From Myrica gale (lineage: Eukaryota; Streptophyta; Magnoliopsida; Fagales; Myricaceae), in contig OZ005617.1 of the NCBI GenBank assembly GCA_963930655.1, forward strand, positions 15,094,068-15,158,067: 64,000 nucleotides of DNA, in the 5' to 3' direction. Positions 1 through 10,828 of the stretch are shown piece by piece (position 1 is the first letter of the stretch; each line of letters starts with the position of its first letter). Made by a program: the position numbers and the translations under genes. The notes beneath the pieces were generated by a model. That model ran no database searches. It saw only the letters and a program-made list of their open reading frames with translations, and was not told the DNA's origin.

Positions 1-33
1 TCATCTATCTTTTTGTTTTTTCACAAATTCTAA

Positions 34-370
34 TTGTAATAACCCAGTTTTTTTTTAAAAAAAAACAAAAGAGGTGCGAGAGAGATTCGAACTGGGGGCT
101 TGAGAGAGGAGAGAGGCGTGCAGCTCATGACCACTGAGGCGCATGGCGCTTTTATTCAGTTTAATGAAGTCTTTATTTACTTAAACTTCTTTTCGCCATA
201 ATTTATTTTAATGAAACCTTGCGTTTTGAATCTTCTTCTTTCTTAGCCCTAGCTTTTCGAATTTGGCAGCGGTTTCATGTCTGTTCACCGACCAGCCGCC
301 TCTCTCTCATAAACCACTCTCTCTCTCTCTTCATTTTCTCTCCCGTTACACCTCTTTTTGCCTAGAGAGA
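34..370 (+). repeat. LTR fragment, same family as the solo LTR at 13718-15277
   Basis: The stretch begins TGTAATAACCCAG, then a T/A-rich run. An antisense tRNA-like module follows (complement of a box-B-like AGTTCGAATC near 86-96 and a box-A-like CTCAGTGGTCATGAGC near 126-141). The same order (TGT-A-AACCCA start, T/A run, tRNA-like module in reverse) is seen on the minus strand of the 1.56-kb solo LTR at its 15277 end. The right edge is not defined; similarity in layout fades around 370, where AT-rich sequence begins. The family is probably Ty3/gypsy, inferred only from the terminus style. Confidence 0.45.
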
Positions 371-617
371 GTTTGTAAAAAGTTGGTGAAAATTTTAAGA
401 ATGTTTTGATTCTATAATGATTTTTATTAAAAAGTAAAGAGAAGGAAGATTTGATGAAACTTTTTAATCAAAACATAGTAGAGTTTGTTAAAAAGTATAG
501 ATATAAAAGATTTGATATAATTTTCTTTTTAATACAAAATTATTGAAGTTGGTATGAAAATGTGTTGTAATTTGTGTGAAATTTTTAAAATTTTGATATT
601 TAATGGTAAAAATTATC
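371..617. other. AT-rich unassigned stretch
   Basis: Low-complexity A/T-rich DNA with short words (AAAATTTT, GATTTGAT) that resemble the MITE family nearby, but without clear termini. I see no gene here. Confidence 0.5.
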
Positions 618-620
618 TTA

Positions 621-756
621 GGCTCTGTTTGTGTAATAAAATTTTAGTCATCTAAAATTTTATCATCATTACAAAACACTCTCTCTCCTCACTTTTTCAT
701 CAACCTCAATACTTAAAATTTTAACAGCCCTAAAATTTTACTTCTCAAACACAGCC
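621..756. mobile_element. Tourist-like (PIF/Harbinger) MITE, 136 bp
   Basis: Inverted termini GGCTCTGTTTGTGTAATAAA and, from the right end reversed, GGCTGTGTTTGAGAAGTAAA. Each continues into AAAATTTTAG. The element is flanked by the 3-bp target duplication TTA (618-620 and 757-759), the hallmark of PIF/Harbinger elements. The interior carries the TTTTTCATCAACCTCAATA motif shared with the other copies in this window. Confidence 0.8.
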
Positions 757-843
757 TTAATAAGTTAGAAAATTTTTCATTACTAAAGATCACCTTAGAG
801 TGAGAGGGAGACCTAAAACCTTTGCTCTTGGATTAGAAACTGA

Positions 844-1032
844 GAGGCAGTTCGGTTACAAAGTTTTTTCAGGATTTTTTTGAATTCTCAGAATACAAAA
901 AATTCTACAACCAAACATCATTTTTAACACCACATAAATATAATTACAATACGCATACCAATAAAGTTAACATCATCTAAAAATTCTCAAAACACAAAAA
1001 ATCATCACAAAACACACTAATCAAACAGCCTC
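844..1032. mobile_element. MITE-like element of the same broad type
   Basis: Termini GAGGCAGTTCGG and, reversed, GAGGCTGTTTGA. Flanking triplets TGA (841-843) and TAA (1033-1035) are a near match only. AT-rich non-coding interior. Confidence 0.5.
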
Positions 1033-1035
1033 TAA

Positions 1036-1463
1036 GCAATCAACCGCTACGCCATATAACCTTTCTACCTATTCTTAGTAACTTAATTGCATACCATTTG
1101 CAGCCTGTCTAGGCCATAATTCCAAACCCTAGAGTACATCATACCTTCTCTAGGTACGATGTACTTCAATTCTTGAAGCTCATGATGTCTTGTCTCCTCC
1201 AAAAGCATATACACCTATTTTACCTTTCCAAGTGACATATCTCTTTGCCAAAAGAAGATGGGGAAAAAGCAATAAAGTTATTACTGCCGATGGTGCGTGG
1301 GTTGAATTGACTTCTTTTGTAATATTCTTTCTATTTGAATCCAATGGTTAATTACGTAGAAAAAAAAAGAATCCAATGGTTAATTGGAGAGGCACAAACA
1401 AACCGAGAATTAAATATTAAAAAATACGAATGTATCATTACACATTGATCATTTAATTTTGGG
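1036..1463. other. Unassigned spacer
   Basis: I see no gene or defined repeat. A short duplicated phrase, ATCCAATGGTTAATT, occurs at about 1339 and 1371. Confidence 0.4.
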
Positions 1464-1472
1464 TAAAAATTT

Positions 1473-2599
1473 GGGTTAATGACCTTTTTAGTCCCTGGAT
1501 TTTGGGTCAAAGTTCATTTTGATCCCTAGGTTTCATTTTTGTTCAAAACAGTCCCTAAGTTATTTACGTTTGTCGATTTACTCCTGCCGTTCAATTCCGT
1601 CACTCCCGTACCCAGTCACCTAACGATTTGACACCTCACACCCAATAATAACGTGACACGTGTTATTTTATTTTTAAAAAAAAAACTCACCGACTAAACG
1701 ACAGCCACTTCGGCGCCGCACTTAATAAAATTCTTTAACCCAAAAATTTGAAAAGAAAACTCAGAAGGAAGACCCGACCATTTAGCCCGTGGTTTCCCCA
1801 AATCTAACCCCCCCCGTAATCGCAACTCTCGTTCTCCAACCTTATTTGGGGAAGAAAATCAAAGAATAACAAGAATAAAGGAAAATTCATTATAAACAAA
1901 ATTGAGTATTCAATCGTACATTAAAATATTGTTGTTTTTATCCAACACTCTGGTTTCCTGTGTTCGACGTTGAGGAGGATTGGCGCACCGTGCAAGCGAC
2001 TACCTGCGCCCATTGCCTCAATCTCGTTTTTACCATTTCAGCATCGGCACCTAAAAATAACCACAAATAATAAAGGAAAAGGTGAAATCAATGAGCCACA
2101 GGCGTTAGACGGAGAAAGGTTCAGAGGGAAGTCAATCCAAGGGAGGAAATTTACCCGGATCAACTATGGGGCTAGGGCTTTCGCTTTCGCTATCGGAAAC
2201 TATCAACGATGACGAGGACGACGACCGCGACACGCTGTTACTGTACTGCCTATTAACAGCGCAAAAAAATTCTAAAGCCGGGATGGTCTCGGAGAGCTTC
2301 GGATCGATATCCGGCGAATCTGCGTTTTCTTTTCAAATTTTTGGGTTAAAGAATTTTGTTAAGTGCGGCGCCGAGGTGGCTGTCGGTGAGTTTTTTTTTT
2401 TTAAAATAACACGTGTCACGCTATTATTGGGTGTGAGGTGTCAAACCGTTAGGTGACTGGATACGGGAGTGACGGAATTGGACGGCAGGAGTAAATCGAC
2501 AAACGTAAATAACTTAGGGACTGTTTTGAACAAAAATGAAACCTAGTGATCAAAATGAACTATGACCCAAAACCCAGGGACTAAAAAGATCATTAACCC
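1473..2599. mobile_element. Non-autonomous Mutator-like element with long terminal inverted repeats
   Basis: The left terminus GGGTTAATGACC (1473) and right terminus GATCATTAACCC (to 2599) are reverse complements with few mismatches. The complementarity runs inward about 280 bp on each side (1473-1760 against 2324-2599). A perfect 9-bp target duplication TAAAAATTT flanks it (1464-1472, 2600-2608). Long TIRs with a 9-bp duplication define Mutator-superfamily elements. There is no transposase. The interior (about 1761-2323) is richer in G+C than its surroundings and holds short overlapping ORFs on the plus strand (1970-2212, and 2166-2456, which runs into the right TIR). I cannot assign a protein to them, so a captured gene piece is possible but unproven. 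Confidence 0.88.
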
Positions 2600-2753
2600 T
2601 AAAAATTTAGAGATGATCCGAATTTTGTAGTCTAATCCAATTATCAAACACAATTTAAACCTGTTTTATATGATATGTATTCGCTTCTCCTCTCCTGGTC
2701 TACAGTGGTATCACGAAATTGCTTTCACCTTTTCAAAATTTAAACCAAACTAA

Positions 2754-2947
2754 GGTTGTGTTTGTGGAGTAAAATTTTAGTGTGGTTAAAATTTTAGGTA
2801 TTGGATTTAGTGAAAAAGTGAAGAGAGAGATATTTTTTTATATTTTTTATTGAAAAGTAATGATTTGATGGGGAAAGAGATTATATTGTAATATTTTATT
2901 GTGTTAAAATTTTAGAATATGTAAAATTTTATAAAACAAACCGGAGG
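2754..2947. mobile_element. Tourist-like MITE, about 194 bp
   Basis: Left end GGTTGTGTTTGTGGAGTAAA continues into AAAATTTTAG. The right end reversed is CCTCCGGTTTGTTTTATAAA, also continuing into AAAATTTT. The interior (GTGAAAAAGTGAAGAGAGAG, TGATTTGATGGGGAAAGAGA) is nearly identical to the copy at 23988-24183. Flanking triplets TAA and CAA are an imperfect duplication. Confidence 0.65.
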
Positions 2948-3070
2948 CAAATTGAAAGTCATTTTTATCTATTTTCTTTTCTGAGCAAATATTAATTTAT
3001 TCCTTGATGCCACGCCTTCCACGTCGATATTCTCTGAAAATCCATAAAAAAAATTAAAAATAAAATTACA

Positions 3071-3264
3071 GGCCGTTTGAGGGTTGAAATTTTGAGTATT
3101 GGGTTTTGAGAAATATTATAAAGTAAAGATATATTATGAGAGTTGATGAAAAAGTGAGGAGAGAAGATTTTTAATAAATATTATAATAATAAAAAATTAT
3201 GTGATGAAATTTTATTATTAAACCTAAATTTTTCAATCCAAATTTTTGTGGCTCAAAAAAGACC
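3071..3264. mobile_element. Tourist-like MITE, about 194 bp
   Basis: Left end GGCCGTTTGAGGGTTGAAAT; right end reversed GGTCTTTTTTGAGCCAC. Interior GTTGATGAAAAAGTGAGGAG matches (in reverse) the core of the copy at 621-756. No clear target duplication, so the ends are approximate. Confidence 0.5.
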
Positions 3265-3623
3265 ATAAATTGCTTAATCTTCCCCGCAGATTAAATGCAA
3301 CCAAGTGACTCAGAAGTGGAAATATTACAAATTAGACTTCACAGAAGGTATTCACAATTTCCAAGGGGCTGACCTGCCATGTGATAGCAATGAGGAAGAG
3401 GGCTGCGACTTAAGAATGTCTCGGACTTTGGAACCTCCAGAGTATATGAACGGCTACATATATGTATATATATACAAATCTTGAGGAGTGTTATTGCAGA
3501 CCCTATAATCATGGGGTCAGAACCTGCATGTTCGTCACATGAGGGAAATGCTCACAGAGAAGGGAAGGAGCAATGGATTTAATTTCCTTGTGGTCATGAC
3601 TGGCTATTAAATTTGTCCTAGTC
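3265..3623. other. Unassigned flank of the copia element
   Basis: No gene recognised. It ends with ACTGC (3624-3628), the left copy of the copia target-site duplication. Confidence 0.4.
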
Positions 3624-3628
3624 ACTGC

Positions 3629-4107
3629 TGTTGTGCGAAGAGTCAAGCTTTGCAAAGCTTGACTACTTCGTGCATGGGATCCATACCCAAGAACCACCGA
3701 AGTCAAGATATGCAGCACGCATGTTGCTCCATTAAATGCAGCAGCAATACCTCCATTTAATGTTGAGACAGGCGTGCAATTTATCTGCAACAGCTCAATA
3801 AAGATTTGCACGCAGTTGCAAATCTTGACAAAGATATTTTTTCTTTTCACACTCTCGTTCTTCCTCTATAAATGAATGTAACGTGAATGAGAGAACTGTG
3901 AGAGCGGAGAAAAATTGTGAGAGGTGCGAATTGCAGTGAGGGAGTTGAGAGAGTGGAGAAAATTGCTGCCGTGAGAGTTGAGAGTTGAGAGTTGTAAAAT
4001 TTAGTTTGTTGAAATCAAAGTTTCTCTCCTCTGTGGACGTAGGCATATTGCCGAACCACGTTAAATTTTGGTCTCCTGGTGTTTGTTATTTTTTTCTGTG
4101 CTCAACA
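3629..4107 (+). repeat. 5' LTR of the copia element
   Basis: Runs from TGTTGTGC to GCTCAACA (TG...CA ends). A TATA-like CTATAAAT lies at 3866-3873 and is the probable U3 promoter. Relative to the 3' LTR it lacks a 6-bp GGCTGC insert near its start and has one extra 7-bp GAGAGTT unit near 3981. The TATA-box role is inferred. Confidence 0.95.
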
Positions 4108-4109
4108 AG

Positions 4110-4121
4110 TGGTATCGGAGC
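4110..4121 (+). promoter_or_regulatory. Primer-binding site (initiator tRNA-Met)
   Basis: TGGTATCGGAGC lies two bases after the 5' LTR. It matches the usual plant site TGGTATCAGAGC except for A to G at position 8. Confidence 0.9.
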
Positions 4122-4721
4122 TAGTACATTCGGTCGAGGTCCTATCTGAGTTCAAATCCAATTTTGGACTTGTCTCGAGATTCCTCTCGAAGAGACGAGC
4201 ACAACAGTACAAACCAGAGGCCAAATAAAGGCCGCACGCGCCGGTAGAAGTCACTGCGCGTGGCCCACTTTATTTCACGCGCCACCACGCGCCATTAGCT
4301 GCCGAGAATCTTCTTCACGCGCTCCCACGCGCCTTCCTCTCTCCGGGTCGGTTCGGTTCGTATAATTCGGTTCAGGTTTTTCGGAACGATTAGGATCCTG
4401 ACCGAGTTATCCAGGTCAACTCGCCGAGTAGTCCGAGTTTCAGCCGAGTTTCCGAGTTAACCCGCCGAGTTTAAGTTAACGGAATCTTCTCACTCCGTCA
4501 GCATATTCCGTTATAGTTAACGGAATATTCTGTTTCTGGAGGGAATATTCCAGTTTCGAGTTTTGTCCATTGCGGGCTCAATTTTTGTCATTTTTGGGCC
4601 GGACCGGACCTGTTCCTAGCTATTTCGACCATTCCGGACGCAACGGTGGGCTCCGTTTTGCGAGATTCAACTCCTAACGTAGAGCAACAAGCCATTTGAG
4701 CTAGTGTTGAAGGCGGAATCC
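4122..4721 (+). other. Untranslated leader of the copia element
   Basis: About 600 bp between the primer site and gag, without a long ORF. It is rich in CACGCGCC-type words (about 4230-4330) and in GAGTT/CCGAGT phrases (about 4400-4470). Expected to hold the packaging signal; that role is not visible from sequence. Confidence 0.5.
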
Positions 4722-5825
4722 ATGGAGGATTCAAGTTCTAGTGCAATGATCAAGCTTACGGCGACCAACTACACCATCTGGAGACCCCGGATGGAAGATC
4801 TTCTAAATTGCAAGGATTTGTTCGATCCAATAGAAGAGAAAGGAATAAAAGCAGACGCGACGCCGGAAAAAGATTGGAAAAAGTCGAATAAGAAAACTAT
4901 TGGTCAGATCAGACAATGGATCGACCATAGTGTATTCCATCATGTTGCACAGGAGACAGACGCTTATACTCTATGGCAAAAGCTGGAGAATATGTATCAG
5001 GCCAAGACCGCTCGGAATAAGGCTCTCTTAATGAGACGCCTTGTAAACTTGAAGTTGAAGAGCGGCACCTCTGTTGCTGAGCACACCAGTGAGTTTCAGA
5101 ACCTGGTGAACCAACTTTCAACCGTAGCGTTGAATCTTGGCGATGAAGAACAAGCTCTACTGCTTCTCAGTTCGCTACCAGACAGTTGGGAGACGTTGGT
5201 GGTCTCCCTCAGCAATTCGGCTCCAGACGGCAAACTGACCATGGTGATGGTGAAGGATGCCCTGTTTAATGAGGAAGCTAGAAGAAAAGAGGCTGGTATG
5301 GACCAGTCACATGCCTTCGTAACTGAAGGAAGGCACCAGTAAGGTGGTAGAGGGAGAAGTAGAGGCAGGAGCAAGAGCAGAGGCAGATCTCAGAATCCCG
5401 GCAGTTATCATCAAAAGGACAAGCTAAAATGTTTCCACTGTGGCATCGAAGGCCACATTAAAAGGAACTGCCGGAAGTTACAACGGGAGCAAGGCCAATC
5501 CAGCAACCTGGCAAAGAAGGCAGACGGTGAAGCACTAGTCACCATCTCAGGAGATTGTGCATTACTCTCCACCGGTGAAGAAGAATGTCTCCATGTTGCG
5601 AGTCAGAACGCAGAATGGGTGGTAGACACAGCAGCGTCCTACCACGCCACTCTTCGCAGTGATTTTTTCACCACGTATAAAGCCGGAGATTATGGTACAG
5701 TGAGGATGGGTAACACCAGTTTCTCAAAGATCGCGGGTATTGGCGATGTTCATATAAAGACAAATATTGGTTGTACCATGGTGTTGAAAGACGTCCTACA
5801 TGTGCCCGACCTTCGATTAAATTTG
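4722..5825 (+). pseudogene. copia gag and protease, broken
   Basis: Gag-protease part of the polyprotein. I take ATG 4722 as the start (MEDSSSSAMIKL). Gag has the copia-type YTIWRPRMEDLL segment near its N-terminus. A TAA at 5340-5342 interrupts it just before a basic GRGRSRGRS tract. The same frame then continues with a CCHC zinc knuckle (CFHCGIEGHIKRNC, about 5430-5472). The aspartic protease follows, with VVDTAASYHATL (active-site Asp at about 5623) and VLHVPDLRLNL. Reading is cut at 5825 by the MITE. Gag would form the virus-like particle and the protease would cut the polyprotein. The stop removes the nucleic-acid-binding knuckle from any primary gag product. Confidence 0.9.
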
Positions 5826-6007
5826 GGTGGCGTTTGTTTCCCCAATTAATCGGGGTTCGAAATTTCCAACAAAACAAACACACTCCAAAATTTTTAACTT
5901 TTACACACACACACACTACTTTTCACAAACCCCAATAAATCTCAATAAAGTAAAGATTCCCAAAATTTCGGGAATATTCCCCGAAATTTCCACAAACAAA
6001 CACCCCC
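5826..6007. mobile_element. Tourist-like MITE inserted in the copia protease region
   Basis: 182 bp. The left end GGTGGCGTTTGTTTCC and the right end reversed GGGGGTGTTTGTTTGTG form an inverted repeat. The target duplication TTG is present on both sides (5823-5825 and 6008-6010). Removing the element and one TTG makes the protease and pre-integrase coding phases continuous, which proves the borders. The insertion adds 185 bp in all and therefore shifts the frame. The interior has an AC dinucleotide run (about 5903-5916) and TTCGGGAATATTCCCCGAA, a perfect palindrome. Confidence 0.9.
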
Positions 6008-8938
6008 TTGATATCCGGGACAACCCTTGATCGACTGGGCTACAATAACCACTTCGGTAACGGTGCTTGGAAGCTGAAGAAAGGCACCATGGTTGTCGAC
6101 CGTGGTCATATCTGCGGCACTTTATACAAAACTCATGTGAAGATATGCACTGATATCCTCAATGCAGTGCAAGATGAGGCATCTCCAAATCTGTGGCACG
6201 AGAGACTCGGTCACATGGGTGAGAAAGGGTTGTTTACACTGGCAAAGAAGGCGCTTATCACAATCAATAAAGGTACAGCGCTAAACCCTTGTGAGCATTG
6301 CTTGTTTGGTAAGCAACATCGAGTCTCGTTCAGTACATCTGCCAGTAAAAGATCAGAGTTGTTGAGCTTGGTACACTCTGATGTATGTGGTCCCTTAGAG
6401 GTAGAGTCTTTGGGCGGTAACATGTATTTTGTTACATTTATTGATGATGCCTCACGTAAAGTGTGGGTGTATTTCTTGAGAACGAAGGACCAAGTTTTTG
6501 AGCAGTTCAAAAACTTTCACGCTATGGTGGAAAGAGAAACTGGAAAGAAGTTGAAGTGCCTCCGGACAGACAATGGAGGCGAGTACATTTCCAGGGAGTT
6601 CAGAGCATACTGCTCTGGCCATGGCATCAGACATGAGAAGACGGTCCCACGCACCCCACAGCACAATGGTGTAGCCGAGAGGATGAATCGGACCATTGTA
6701 GAGCGAACCAGATGTATGCTCAGTATGGCTAAGTTACCTAAGCCATTCTGGGGTGAAGCAGTTCGTGCAGCCTGTTACCTGATCAACAGAACACCATCTG
6801 TACCGTTGAAGTTTGAAGTTCCGGAGATGGTGTGGTCTGGTCATAAGATCTCATACTCTCATCTGAGAGTATTTGGGTGCAAAGCATTTGCACACATATC
6901 CAAGGAGCAGAGACAGAAGCTTGATGTCAAGTCCACTCCATGTATTTTTATTGGATACGGAGATGAAGAATTTGGATACAGACTTTGGGATCCAGAAGCG
7001 AAAAAAGTCATCAGAAGCAGGGACGTTGTGTTCCATGAAGCTGAGTTATATGGTAGCTTCAAAAGCTCAGCCAACCCTGCTGAAAACAGTGTAAGTGCTT
7101 AAGAAACTGTTATCAGTCCTGCGCCATTCCAGTCTACCACAGATACTGAAGAAATGCAGGAAGGATCCCCAGAAGAAGAAGAGGAAGTTGATGATGAGGA
7201 GGGTGTTGAGCAGGGGGAGCAGATTCTCACTCCACCAGAAGCTGCTTCATCACAACAATCAGATGATGAAGAACTTCCTCCAGTTGACGTGCCTCAACAG
7301 AACATATCGACGAGAGGTCGGTTGCTGATTCCATCACGGAGATATCCGGAATCAGATTATATTCTTCTTACTGATGAGGGGGAGCCAGAAAATTTTCATG
7401 AAGCAAGAGCCCATACAGATAAGGTCAGATGGATTCAAGCTATGCAAGAAGAGATGAGTTCCTTGCAGAAGAATCAGACATATGAGCTGGTGAAGCTTCC
7501 GAAGGGCAAGAGAGCACTAAAGAATAAATGGGTGTTCAAGCTGAAGAACGATGGCAAGCAGGTGAAGTACAAAGCTCGCTTGGTCGTCAAAGGTTTCCAA
7601 CAGAAGAAATGAGTTGACTTTGACGAGATATTCTCACCGGTAGTGAAGATGACCTCAATCCGAATTGTACTTGGATTGGTTGTCAGTCTAGACTTGGAGC
7701 TTGAACAAATGGATGTGAAGACAACATTTCTTCACGGAGATCTCAAAGAAGAGATATACATGGAGCAGCCAGAAGGTTTTGAAGTTCATGGGAAGGAACA
7801 CTTGGTCTGCAAGTTGAAGAAGAGCCTCTATGGTCTTAAGCAGGCTCCCCGACAGTGGTACAAGAAGTTTGACTCATTTATGGTGAGTCATGACTACAGA
7901 AGGACTGCAGCGGACCAATGTGTGTATATTCGCAGATTCCCAGATGGTAATTTCGTTACTCTACTGCTCTATGTTGATGATATGCTGATAGTTGGACAAG
8001 ATGCATCCATAATCAGCAAGTTGAAGACAGATCTCTCTAAGTTCTTTGACATGAAGGACTTAGGACCAGCCCAGCAGATATTGGGCATGAAGATTGTTCG
8101 TGACAGGAAAGCGAAGAAGCTATGGTTGTCACAGAAGAGATATGTTGAACAAGTGATCAAACGGTTCAACATGGAAAATGCTAAGCCAGTCAGTAATCCA
8201 CTGGCTAGTCATTTTAAATTGAGCAAGAGCTCATGTCCCTCATCGAGGGAAAATGTTGAAGAGATGGATGCAGTCCCCTACTCTTCAGCTGTTGGCAGTC
8301 TTATGTACGCAATGGTGTGTACGAGACCTGACATCGCTCACGCTGTGGGAGTTGTGAGCCGTTTTCTTTCCAACCCAGGAAAGGAACACTGGGAAGCGGT
8401 CAAGTGGATTCTCAGGTACCTTAAAGGTACGTCGAAGCTATGTTTGTGTTTCGGGGGAGCTGATCCAATCTTGGAAGGATACACAGACTTGGATATGGCT
8501 GGTGATCTTGATGGAAGAAAATCTACATCAGGATTCATTTACACATTTTCTGGGGGAGCTGTCTCATGGCAGTTCAGATTACAGAAATGTGTAGCTTTAT
8601 CCACAACAGAAGCAGAGTACATTGCTGCAGCGGAAGCCGGGAAGGAAATGTTGTGGTTAAAGCGGTTTCTCCAAGAGTTGAGAATCAGTCAAAAGGAATA
8701 CAAGGTACATTGTGATAGCCAGAGTGCTCTGGACTTGAGCAAGAATTCAATGTACCATTCCCGCACAAAACATATTGACATTCGCTATCATTGGATACGC
8801 GAAGTGATGGAGCAACAGCTATTGAAGCTTGTGAAGATCCACACAAAAGAGAATCCAGCAGACATGTTGACGAAGGTGGTCACTCGTGAGAAGCTCGAGC
8901 TATGTAGAGACATAGCCGGGATGGACACCTCCAATTGA
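6008..8938 (+). pseudogene. copia integrase, reverse transcriptase and RNase H, with two internal stops
   Basis: One reading phase runs from the MITE border to the TGA at 8936-8938, broken by TAA 7100-7102 and TGA 7610-7612. In order: the GAG-pre-integrase zinc site (LWHERLGHMGEKG, then CEHCLFGK), and the integrase core with DDE residues in HSDVCGP, RTDNGGEY and NGVAERMN. A low-conservation acidic linker follows (about 7160-7300). Reverse transcriptase carries LEQMDVKTTFLHGDL, SLYGLKQAPRQWY and the catalytic YVDD (about 7970). RNase H carries GYTDLDMAGD, STTEAEYIA and CDSQSALDLSKN. The 7610 stop sits inside the RT N-terminal part, so no intact RT can be made. The RNase H DLD replaces the usual DAD. 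Confidence 0.93.
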
Positions 8939-8972
8939 TTAATGTCAGGACACAGTCTCCTCTTGTGGGTAT

Positions 8973-8985
8973 GGAGGGGGAGAAT
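8973..8985 (+). promoter_or_regulatory. Polypurine tract
   Basis: GGAGGGGGAGAAT lies directly against the 3' LTR, where plus-strand synthesis is primed in LTR elements. Confidence 0.85.
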
Positions 8986-9464
8986 TGTTGTGCCAAGAGT
9001 CAAGCTTTGCGGCTGCAAAGCTTGACAACTTCGTGCATGGGATCCATACCCAAGAACCACCGAAGTCAAGATATGCAGCACGCATGTTGCTCCATTAAAT
9101 GCAGCAGCAATACCTCCATTTAATGTTGAGACAGGCGTGCAATTTATCTGCAACAGCTCAATAAAGATTTGCACGCAGTTGCAAATCTTGACAAAGATAT
9201 TTTTTCTTTTCACACTCTCGTTCTTCCTCTATAAATGAATGTAACGTGAATGAGAGAACTGTGAGAGCGGAGAAAAATTGTGAGAGGTGCGAATTGCAGT
9301 GAGGGAGTTGAGAGAGTGGAGAAAATTGCTGCCGTGAGAGTTGAGAGTTGTAAAATTTAGTTTGTTGAAATCAAAGTTTCTCTCCTCTGTGGACGTAGGC
9401 ATATTGCCGAACCACGTTAAATTTTGGTCTCCTAGTGTTTGTTATTTTTTTTCTGTGCTCAACA
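8986..9464 (+). repeat. 3' LTR of the copia element
   Basis: 479 bp, TGTTGTGC to CTCAACA, followed directly by the right target duplication ACTGC (9465-9469). Nearly identical to the 5' LTR. Confidence 0.95.
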
Positions 9465-9469
9465 ACTGC

Positions 9470-10823
9470 ATGGTCACTCAAAAGCCTGTTTATCCATATT
9501 TTGTGTGCTACTTTTTGTTGATGCTCTATTGTTTCCTTTGTTCAATCGTAATTGTCATATGCAGATTCAACCCTAGAAAGTTTTTAACTTTGTTTTACAA
9601 GACTTTTAGGTCAATCTGAAAGAAAGCAGTAACAAAAAAATGGCAATGCAGTGCCAAAAAGGACGTCAGTGCAGCAGCTCTTGTGCCTCTCTTTCTCCCC
9701 AAAATGTGTTTCGTGGGTAAAGGGGCTTGGTCCTAGAGTTGCAACTTGCAAGGGCACGTGATAGTCATATGGCAATGGAAGAGAAACCATGATTTTTTCG
9801 GGAGGGGGACTTTGGCAGTGTGGAATCATTTTCTACAGCTTCGTCTATATCTGTATAATTGGCGTTTCCTTTTCTTCATCTCCTATCCTTATCTCTTAGG
9901 ACCTGTTTCTCTTATCAGCCTTTCATTGAGATTAGGCCTATCCTTAAAGCTGTTCTTGAAGAATGATAGCGAATATGAGAAATCATGTACTTCTTCCAGA
10001 CTTTCCCGATGGTGGACTTTGGTCACAAGATCGAACCACTTTAAATCGTTTTGTCTTCGCTTCTCTGATCTCTTGTGCAATCTCCTCCTGCTTATTTCAA
10101 TAAGGAGAGATGAATATAATATAATCCGATTTGATCAACTCCCACTATACTATTCCATTCCTGAGTACTGCATCTGCATTTTTACTTCTGTGATGTAAAT
10201 CCAATATTTCCGTTAGGAATTGCTTTCGTTGCCTGATATCTGCTGCAGAAAACTCTGGGTGTCGCAATCCTAGTGAACTGCTTTGCTGTTTTCACAGTAA
10301 TGGGGCTCTCTCCACTGCTAGTCACTGGTAGCACCCAAATAATGGAGGCAAGAATATTTGGGAATTCTAAATGCTCAGCAAAGGCAGAACAGAAAAGAAG
10401 GCACGGAGATTATATGACCAATTTTACTGTTGCACCGACACTAGTTAATAACATTACAGTTCTATATACTGGAAAATGCCCCAATTTTTCCATGAAAGCT
10501 AAAATGATATGTAAGATATCCAAGGCAAGAAGAGTACTGGAAACCAGAGAATGTCTCTCTCCATGTGAGAATTCACCAATTATAAGAGTACGGATCACAT
10601 GAATTTAGGAAATTCCTGACACAATCATGGCGAGTGTCAGTCAGCATGCTCATTTCAAGGGTCAGTTGATAGATTGCAGAGTTCACAAAGAAAGCAAGAC
10701 ACCTCATATTTCGGCTTTAATGTCTCGCCGCACAAGCAAAAGACCGCATTTGGACCCACAAATTTGTTTGAGCAAAATTTCTCTTAGATTCTATTAAGCC
10801 ATCGATCCATCGGTTGTTTGATG
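9470..10823. other. Unassigned spacer
   Basis: No recognisable gene. A 150-codon open stretch on the plus strand (9746-10198) and a 109-codon one (10273-10602) have no domain, signal or family resemblance I can see, and their codon use looks random. I do not call them genes. Confidence 0.5.
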
Positions 10824-10828
10824 TAAGG

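Larger units (their letters stand above)
3629..9464 (+). mobile_element. Ty1/copia LTR retrotransposon (Tork/Tnt1-like), complete in structure but defective
   Basis: The order is 5' LTR, tRNA-Met primer site, gag, protease, integrase, reverse transcriptase, RNase H, polypurine tract, 3' LTR. The 5-bp target duplication ACTGC is exact (3624-3628, 9465-9469). Both LTRs are 479 bp and differ by about three substitutions and three small indels, so the insertion looks recent. The coding region is nevertheless broken by two TAA stops (5340, 7100), one TGA stop (7610) and a 182-bp MITE (5826-6007) that also shifts the frame. The domain order (integrase before RT) makes it copia. The detailed RT/RNase H pattern resembles Tnt1, so Tork lineage is my inference. 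This copy cannot encode a full polyprotein. Confidence 0.95.

Noticed and set aside
5340..5342. Programmed stop-codon readthrough between gag and the zinc knuckle
   Set aside because: The frame continues after TAA, but two other stops and a MITE show general decay, and gag-pol in this lineage is normally a single frame.
9746..10198. 150-codon open stretch on the plus strand
   Set aside because: No domain, signal or family resemblance; rich in Leu/Phe/Ser as expected from T-rich non-coding DNA, and no promoter or splice context.
10273..10602. 109-codon open stretch on the plus strand
   Set aside because: No recognisable motif; length is within chance for this window.
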